Assembly: GCA_007131045.1 (NCBI GenBank)
Contig: SLRI01000462.1
Span: 1 to 9,849, forward strand
DNA from: Rhodospirillales bacterium
GTDB taxonomy: Bacteria; Pseudomonadota; Alphaproteobacteria; Geminicoccales; Geminicoccaceae
DNA length: 9,849 bases
Direction of reading: 5' to 3'
The position numbers and the translations under genes are program-made. Position 1 is the first letter of the stretch; each line of letters starts with the position of its first letter. Below are positions 6,105 to 9,849 of this stretch, one piece after another. The notes under the pieces are model-generated. The model saw only the letters and a list, made by a program, of their open reading frames with translations, had not been told where the DNA came from and made no database searches.

Positions 6105-6430
6105 CGGGCCCCGCCTTCCGCCATGTCTGTATTGCCTGTTGGTGCTGCCCCACCGCGCGCCGTTGGCGGGTTGCAGCGTCACTGGGCCAGCGGCCGCCGG
6201 ACCGCCTTCCGGCATGTCTGCATTTTCTGTTGGCGGTGTCCGGATCGGGCCGTGCGCGGGCTGCAGCTCCGGCGGTCCGCCGGTCGCGCCTCGCATGTCT
6301 GCATTGCTTGTTGGTGTCCCGGCCGCCGCGCGGGTGCCGCTCGGTGTCGGCGAGGCCGACCGACCTCGCCATCGTGTCCGAATTTGCTGTTGGTGCACTG
6401 GCCCGCCCAGTGCCGCGGCCCAGCGCGCCC
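6105..6430. repeat. Four-copy ~80-90-bp imperfect direct repeat array between yqgE and rpoH
   Basis: The gap between the convergent yqgE and rpoH genes holds four units, whose most conserved core begins at 6123, 6214, 6295 and 6374 (spacings 91, 81, 79 bp). The core reads CATGTCTGcATTt followed by yTGTTGGtG. It is preceded by CGCCTTCCG in units 1 and 2 and by a CCTCG variant in units 3 and 4. In units 1 and 2 a second conserved block lies 35-36 bp downstream (6159-6177 and 6249-6267, 16 of 19 identical), with a weaker match in unit 3. Unit 4 is the most diverged and contains a 7-bp hairpin. The spacings are not multiples of three, so this is not a coding repeat. I do not recognise the family. 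Confidence 0.8.
6395..6413 (-). terminator. Hairpin downstream of rpoH
   Basis: GCACTGG (6395-6401) and CCAGTGC (6407-6413) form a perfect 7-bp stem with a 5-nt loop, 20 nt beyond the rpoH stop on the minus strand. No T-run follows. It belongs to repeat unit 4 and may end or stabilise the rpoH transcript. Confidence 0.35.
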
Positions 6431-6432
6431 GC

Positions 6433-7335
6433 TCAGTGTTGCGGGATTTGCGCCGCTGCGGATTCGGCCGCACCCGTGGCTTCCATGCCGCGGATCGCCT
6501 TTTGCAGCTTCTCGAAGGCCCGAACCTCGATCTGCCGCACCCGCTCGCGGCTGATGCCGTATTGGGTGCTCAGCTCCTCGAGCGTGGTCGGGCTCTCCTT
6601 GAGCCGGCGCTCGTGGAGGATGTGCTTCTCGCGATCGTTGAGCACATGCATCGCACTGCCCAGCAGCTCGCGGCGGTGCTCGAGCTCGTCGTCCTCGGCG
6701 ATCAGCGTGTCCTGGGTCGCGCGATCGTCGATCAGCCAGTCCTGCCACTCCATGTCGCTCTCGGCGCGCAACGTGGCGTTCAGCGAGTGATCCGGGCCAT
6801 CGAGGCGCCGGTTCATGCTGATCACGTCCGCCTCGGTGACGGCCAGCGTCTCGGCGATCTTCTTGACCGCCTCGGGGCTGAGGTCACCCTCCTCGATCGC
6901 CTGCATCTGGCTCTTCAGCCGGCGCAGGTTGAAGAACAGCTTCTTCTGCGCCGCCGTGGTGCCGAGCTTCACCAGCGACCAGGAATGCAGGATGTACTCC
7001 TGGATCGCGGCGCGAATCCACCACATCGCATAGGTCGCGAGCCTGAAGCCGCGCTCGGGCTCGAAGCGCTTGACGGCCTGCATCAAGCCGACATTGCCCT
7101 CGGAGATGATCTCGTTCATCGGCAGGCCGTAGCCGCGGTAGCCCATCGCGATCTTGGCGACGAGGCGGAGATGGCTGGTCACCAGCGTGTGCGCGGCCGC
7201 GACGTCGTCGTCCTCGCGCCAACGCTTGGCGAGCATGTACTCCTGCTGCGGCTCCAGCATCGGGAACCGGCGGATCTCCTCGAGGTACCGGGAAAGTCCG
7301 CTGCCCTCGAGCGGTACGGTGGGAAGACTTGCCAT
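6433..7335 (-). CDS. rpoH: RNA polymerase heat-shock sigma factor sigma-32
   Basis: A 300-residue group-3 sigma factor that directs RNA polymerase to chaperone and protease promoters. Region 1.2/2.1 begins with GLSRYLEEIRRFPML. Region 2 includes LVTSHLRLVAKIAMGYRGYG, LPMNEIISEGNVGLMQAVKRFEP and RGFRLATYAMWWIRAAIQEYIL (core binding, -10 recognition). The diagnostic RpoH box QKKLFFNLR is at residues 130-138. Region 4.2 carries LEELSTQYGISRERVRQIEVRAFEKL (helix-turn-helix, -35 recognition). The ATG at 7335 is preferred: GGA lies 8 nt upstream and the protein starts MASLPTVPLEGSGLSRYL as in relatives. A TTG seven codons earlier (7356) with AGGACGAG in front is a possible alternative. It lies 135 bp downstream of rluD on the same strand, a neighbourhood I recall as common in alphaproteobacteria. 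Confidence 0.97.
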   Translation of the reverse strand: MASLPTVPLEGSGLSRYLEEIRRFPMLEPQQEYMLAKRWREDDDVAAAHTLVTSHLRLVAKIAMGYRGYGLPMNEIISEGNVGLMQAVKRFEPERGFRLATYAMWWIRAAIQEYILHSWSLVKLGTTAAQKKLFFNLRRLKSQMQAIEEGDLSPEAVKKIAETLAVTEADVISMNRRLDGPDHSLNATLRAESDMEWQDWLIDDRATQDTLIAEDDELEHRRELLGSAMHVLNDREKHILHERRLKESPTTLEELSTQYGISRERVRQIEVRAFEKLQKAIRGMEATGAAESAAAQIPQH

Positions 7336-7368
7336 GGGCGACGTCCGTTCGTTCAACTCGTCCTATAG

Positions 7369-7394
7369 AACACGTATACCAGCCGAATAGTTCC
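7369..7394 (-). promoter_or_regulatory. Candidate ECF (EcfG-like general stress) promoter of rpoH
   Basis: On the minus strand GGAAC (7394-7390) is followed after 17 bp by TGTT (7372-7369). This is close to the EcfG consensus GGAAC-N16-17-CGTT, with one mismatch in the -10 element. Transcription would begin near 7362, leaving a leader of about 27 nt before the rpoH ATG. No convincing sigma-70 hexamer pair with a 16-18 bp spacer was found in this gap. Confidence 0.35.
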
Positions 7395-7470
7395 TGATAG
7401 CGCGCTCGATCCAGCTAGTAGCACCGGCAGTCGGGATTCGCGCAATGAAAAATCCGTAACGGGTCGGTGA

Positions 7471-8451
7471 TCAGCCTACACGCGCAAGTTCGAGGAGTCG
7501 ACCGAATATCGCCGGTGGCGAGGATTCGAAGCGAAGTCTTTCGCCCGTTCGCGGGTGGGTGAAGCCCAGCACCTCGGCATGAAGCGCCACCCGGTCGAGC
7601 TCGGCGATCGCCGCGGCCAGGGTCTCGGGCAGCGCCGGCTTGCGCCGGGGCTTGTAGATCCGGTCGCCGAGCAGGGGGTGGCCGAGGCTCGAGAGGTGCA
7701 CCCGGATCTGGTGCGTCCGCCCGGTCTCGAGCGCCAGTTCCAGCCGGGCGATCCGGGTGCCCGCGGCCTCGCGCAGCCGGTAGCGGGTGACCGCCCGCTT
7801 GCCGCCCGGCACGATCGCCATGCGCTTCCTGTCCGTCGGATGGCGGCCGAGCGGCTGGTCGACGACGCCCTCGGGCGGGCTCGGCAGGCCGTAGACCAGG
7901 GCAGCGTAGAGCCGCTCGACGCTGTGCACGGTGAACTGGCCGGCGAGGCCCTGGTGCACCCGGTCGTGCTTGGCGACCACCAGAAGGCCGCTCACGTCCT
8001 TGTCGATCCGGTGCACGATGCCGGGCCTGGCCACCCCGCCGATGCCGGAGAGGCTTTTGCCGCAATGGGCGAGCAGCGCGTGCACCAATGTGCCCTTGGT
8101 GTGGCCCGCGGCCGGGTGGACGACGAGGCCAGCGGGCTTGTCGAGCACCAGGAGATCCTCGTCCTCGTAGACGATGTCGAGCGGCCGGTCCTCGGGCAGC
8201 AGGGCCGAGGGCTCGGCCGGCGGCACGGTGAGCCGGTAGCGCTCGCCCGGTTTGACCCGCCGCTTGCCCTCGGTTACCACCTCGTCGCCGAGCGTCAGGT
8301 GGCCCTCGCGGAGCAGTGCCTGGAGGCGCGAGCGGGAGAGGTCGGCAAGCCGCTCGGCGAGCACGGTGTCGAGCCTGCGCCCGGCCTCGTCGTCCCTGAT
8401 TTCGACCAGCGGTGCCGTCTCGGCTGCGGCCACCACCGTGGCGTCAGCCAT
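7471..8451 (-). CDS. rluD: RluA/RluD-family 23S rRNA pseudouridine synthase
   Basis: A 326-residue pseudouridine synthase; RluD-type enzymes modify uridines in helix 69 of 23S rRNA. An N-terminal S4 RNA-binding domain spans about residues 25-75 (GRRLDTVLAERL, SRSRLQALLREGHLTLGDEVV). The catalytic domain follows with IVYEDEDLLVLDKPAGLVVHPA, then the motif HRIDKDVSGLLVVAK holding the catalytic Asp150, a TYRL-like VTRYRLRE segment, LETGRTHQIRVHLSSLGHPLLGD, and VALHAEVLGFTHPRTGE at the end. Length and domain order are normal. The assignment to RluD rather than another RluA-family member rests on the S4 domain and on the rpoH neighbour. Its start codon is only 14 bp from that of the divergent DUF6476-like gene, so promoter elements of each must lie within the other's coding sequence or further off. 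Confidence 0.92.
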   Translation of the reverse strand: MADATVVAAAETAPLVEIRDDEAGRRLDTVLAERLADLSRSRLQALLREGHLTLGDEVVTEGKRRVKPGERYRLTVPPAEPSALLPEDRPLDIVYEDEDLLVLDKPAGLVVHPAAGHTKGTLVHALLAHCGKSLSGIGGVARPGIVHRIDKDVSGLLVVAKHDRVHQGLAGQFTVHSVERLYAALVYGLPSPPEGVVDQPLGRHPTDRKRMAIVPGGKRAVTRYRLREAAGTRIARLELALETGRTHQIRVHLSSLGHPLLGDRIYKPRRKPALPETLAAAIAELDRVALHAEVLGFTHPRTGERLRFESSPPAIFGRLLELARVG

Positions 8452-8465
8452 CGGCGGGGGCAGGC

Positions 8466-8801
8466 ATGGCGACGGCCTTCGAAGGCAGACGGCTGATGGA
8501 ACGGTATCTCGGCATCCTCAAGATCTTCAACGTTGTGGCCGGGGTGCTCATCGTGGTGGGCGTCGTGACCCTGGTCTGGCTCTTGATCGAGCGCGGCCGC
8601 GGCGGGCCGCCGGAGCGGGCAGCCGTCGAGGACGGCTCGATCGCCTTGCCCGCGGGTTTCACCATAGAGCAAATGGCGGCGACGGGTGAATTTCTCTTCT
8701 TGCTGCTGAACAACGACGCCGGCGATGTGCTCCTGCTGCGTCTCGATCCAAGGGATCCCGCGGCCGCCGCGAGTTTCGTCGTCGAGACCGCCCGACCTTG
8801 A
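8466..8801 (+). CDS. DUF6476-like small membrane-anchored protein
   Basis: A 111-residue protein with one strong membrane helix (residues about 18-40, VAGVLIVVGVVTLVWLLIE) followed by a short soluble domain. The latter reads SIALPAGFTIEQMAATGEF and then LFLLLNNDAGDVLLLRLDP. This matches my memory of DUF6476, small alphaproteobacterial proteins with an ALP-G segment and an ILI-D-type strand, encoded beside rluD. Function is unknown. The predicted topology puts the short basic N-terminus in the cytoplasm and the small domain outside (inference). The ATG at 8466 follows GGGGGCAGG. An ATG at 8496 (starting MERYLGILK), with AAGG upstream, is a realistic alternative and would widen the gap to rluD from 14 to 44 bp. 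The stop TGA overlaps a TTG that may begin the next gene (TTGA). Confidence 0.72.
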   Translation: MATAFEGRRLMERYLGILKIFNVVAGVLIVVGVVTLVWLLIERGRGGPPERAAVEDGSIALPAGFTIEQMAATGEFLFLLLNNDAGDVLLLRLDPRDPAAAASFVVETARP

Positions 8802-8810
8802 GGCCCCCCC

Positions 8811-8870
8811 GACACCGACCCGAACGACACCGGCCCGACCGACACCGATCCGAGCGACACCGATCCGAGC
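8811..8870 (+). repeat. Four tandem 15-bp repeats at the 5' end of the RNA methyltransferase gene
   Basis: Four contiguous 15-bp units with consensus GACACCGAtCCGAgC run 8811-8825, 8826-8840, 8841-8855 and 8856-8870. The last two are identical; the first two differ at 2-3 positions. The unit is a multiple of three and contains no stop in the frame of the downstream methyltransferase, where it reads as RHR(P/S)(E/D) pentapeptides. Confidence 0.9.
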
Positions 8871-8890
8871 GTCCGGCCGAGACGCTCGAG

Positions 8891-9849
8891 GTGGAGATCA
8901 ACGAGCTGGGCTTCCTCGGCGACGGCGTGGCCGTCCACGCCGGCGAGCGGCTGATCGTGCCCCTGGCCTTGCCGGGCGAGACCTGGCGGGTCCGCCGCCG
9001 CGGCAAGCGCGTCGAGCCCGTGGCGTGTCTCGCCGCCAGCCCGCGGCGGCGGGCGCCCGTCTGCCCGCATTTCGGCGATTGCGGCGGCTGCGCGCTGCAG
9101 CATTTGCCGGAAGGGGCCGAGGACGCGTTGAAGGTCCGCCGGATCGAGGGCGCGCTCGCCGCCCGTGGCTTGGCCGTGCCCGGCCCGATCCCGCTGCACC
9201 AGAGCCCGCTCGGCAGTCGCCGCCGGCTGCGGCTCGGCTTTACGAGAGACGGCCAACTCGGCTTTCGCCGCCGGGCAGATAGCGCGATCGTCGCGGTCGC
9301 CGTCTGCCCGATCGCCCGGCCGGAGCTCGTGGCGCTCTTCGCACCGCTCGGCCGTCTGCTGCGCCGGCTGCAGGTGGCGCGGCAGACGGCCCAGCGGGGC
9401 GGCGAGGTGACGCTGACCGCCCTCGATGCCGGGGCCGAGGTGGTGCTGCATCTGGGGGCGGAGCCCGAGCTCGCCGATCGCGAGGCGTTGGCGGCCTTTG
9501 CCGAAGCGCAGGACCTGGTCCGCCTCGCGGTCAGCGTCGGTGCCGCCACGCCCGAGCCCGTGGCCGAGCGCAAGCCACCGGTGCTCACCATCGCCGGGCA
9601 GCAGGTGGCGCTGCCGCCCGCGGCCTTCCTGCAGGCCACACGGGAGGGGGAGGGCGCGCTGCAGGCCTTCACCGCCGGTCATCTGGCCGGCGCCCGCAAG
9701 GTGGTCGATCTCTTCGCCGGGGTCGGCACGCTCGGACGGGCACTGCTGGCCGCGGGGACGTTCGTTCGCGCCTTCGAGGCCGTGCCCGAGCTGGTTGCCG
9801 CGGCGCGGCATCCGCAGATCGAGGCCACCCGGCGCGACCTCTCGGCCGC
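8891..9849 (+). CDS. TrmA/RlmD-family RNA uracil-5-methyltransferase with Fe-S cluster motif, 3'-truncated
   Basis: A class I SAM-dependent RNA methyltransferase of the TrmA/RlmCD (RumA) family, forming 5-methyluridine in RNA; which RNA is modified cannot be told. From the GTG at 8891, 319 residues are visible. They begin with a TRAM-like segment (INELGFLGDGVAVHAGERL). A cluster-binding Cys set follows: Cys58, Cys64 and Cys67 in CPHFGDCGGC (Cx5Cx2C) and Cys139 in VAVCPIA, as in the RlmD type. Next comes the substrate-side PAAFLQAT motif and the SAM-binding VVDLFAGVGTLGRAL (residues 271-285). The catalytic Cys and C-terminus lie beyond the window. The start is uncertain: between 8798 and 8891 the only NTG codons in frame are TTG 8798 and GTG 8891. 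The TTG overlaps the previous stop and would add 31 residues with an Arg/His-rich pentapeptide repeat. Neither start has a strong Shine-Dalgarno. Confidence 0.88.
   Translation, partial: MEINELGFLGDGVAVHAGERLIVPLALPGETWRVRRRGKRVEPVACLAASPRRRAPVCPHFGDCGGCALQHLPEGAEDALKVRRIEGALAARGLAVPGPIPLHQSPLGSRRRLRLGFTRDGQLGFRRRADSAIVAVAVCPIARPELVALFAPLGRLLRRLQVARQTAQRGGEVTLTALDAGAEVVLHLGAEPELADREALAAFAEAQDLVRLAVSVGAATPEPVAERKPPVLTIAGQQVALPPAAFLQATREGEGALQAFTAGHLAGARKVVDLFAGVGTLGRALLAAGTFVRAFEAVPELVAAARHPQIEATRRDLSA

Noticed and set aside
6105..6430. A CRISPR array or tandem micropeptides (cores read ATG/GTG-TCN-GNN-TTN...GTT-GGN, giving MSxxxVG)
   Set aside because: The units are too diverged and too irregularly spaced for CRISPR. 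As peptides they lack ribosome binding sites, and changes fall equally on all codon positions, so no coding selection is seen.
7335..7356. A TTG start for rpoH at 7356 adding seven residues
   Set aside because: Not excluded, since a Shine-Dalgarno-like AGGACGAG precedes it, but the ATG at 7335 fits the family N-terminus and has its own GGA at good distance.
5971..7368. A 465-codon open frame on the plus strand across the repeat array and antisense to rpoH
   Set aside because: It is created by high GC3 antisense to rpoH, has no family signature, and begins inside yqgE; rpoH on the other strand has full family motifs.
7446..7464. An rluD terminator at CCGTTACGGATTTTT on the minus strand
   Set aside because: It has the T-run, but the stem is only 3 bp around a 3-nt loop, too weak to claim.
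7555..8496. A 313-codon plus-strand frame opposite rluD
   Set aside because: Antisense shadow of rluD; no recognisable motifs.
8444..9811. A 455-codon minus-strand open frame opposite the DUF6476-like and RNA methyltransferase genes
   Set aside because: Its product is low-complexity Arg/Gly/Ala-rich with no domain, while the plus strand carries a clear Fe-S methyltransferase.

Overview
The window is a GC-rich bacterial chromosome segment, most likely from an alphaproteobacterium of the Rhodospirillales or a related order. The call rests on gene content and order: ispH - thrB (the APH-type homoserine kinase) - rnhA, then a Prx5-type peroxiredoxin and a YqgE/AlgH protein, then rluD - rpoH with an alphaproteobacterial-type sigma-32, and a DUF6476-like small membrane protein beside rluD. 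No rRNA, tRNA, CRISPR array or intact transposase was seen.

Left part (1-2944, all + strand): the 3' two-thirds of ispH, an orphan MT-A70 DNA adenine methyltransferase, thrB and rnhA. The methyltransferase sits 30 bp behind ispH with its own strong ribosome binding site. A good sigma-70-like promoter follows it, so thrB-rnhA probably form a separate, translationally overlapping pair. A 16-bp tandem duplication fills the thrB leader.

Middle part (2945-4860): an accessory-looking block. It holds about 420 bp without a recognisable gene, a multi-pass DUF418 (YeiB-like) membrane protein with a less GC-rich look than its neighbours, and on the minus strand the last ~45 codons of a DUF2493 (SLOG-type) gene, a family common on plasmids and islands. 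Two diverged ~29-bp direct repeats, each with an internal inverted repeat, lie at 3044 and 4819 around the block. It looks like remnant mobile DNA between rnhA and the peroxiredoxin gene.

Right part (4861-9849): a peroxiredoxin (-) followed by a perfect 11-bp inverted repeat; yqgE (+), divergent from it; a ~360-bp intergenic region carrying four copies of an ~80-90-bp repeat; rpoH (-) with a possible general-stress (EcfG-like) promoter; and rluD (-). Divergent from rluD, only 14 bp away, is a DUF6476-like membrane protein (+). It is followed by the N-terminal two-thirds of an Fe-S-containing TrmA/RlmD-type RNA uracil-5-methyltransferase, which runs off the window and has a four-fold 15-bp tandem repeat at its 5' end.

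Together the core genes serve isoprenoid synthesis (ispH), threonine synthesis (thrB), R-loop/primer removal (rnhA), peroxide detoxification, heat shock control (rpoH) and rRNA modification (rluD, RNA methyltransferase). The most unusual signals are the intergenic repeat array downstream of rpoH, the accessory block, and the small tandem repeats at the 5' ends of thrB and the RNA methyltransferase gene.
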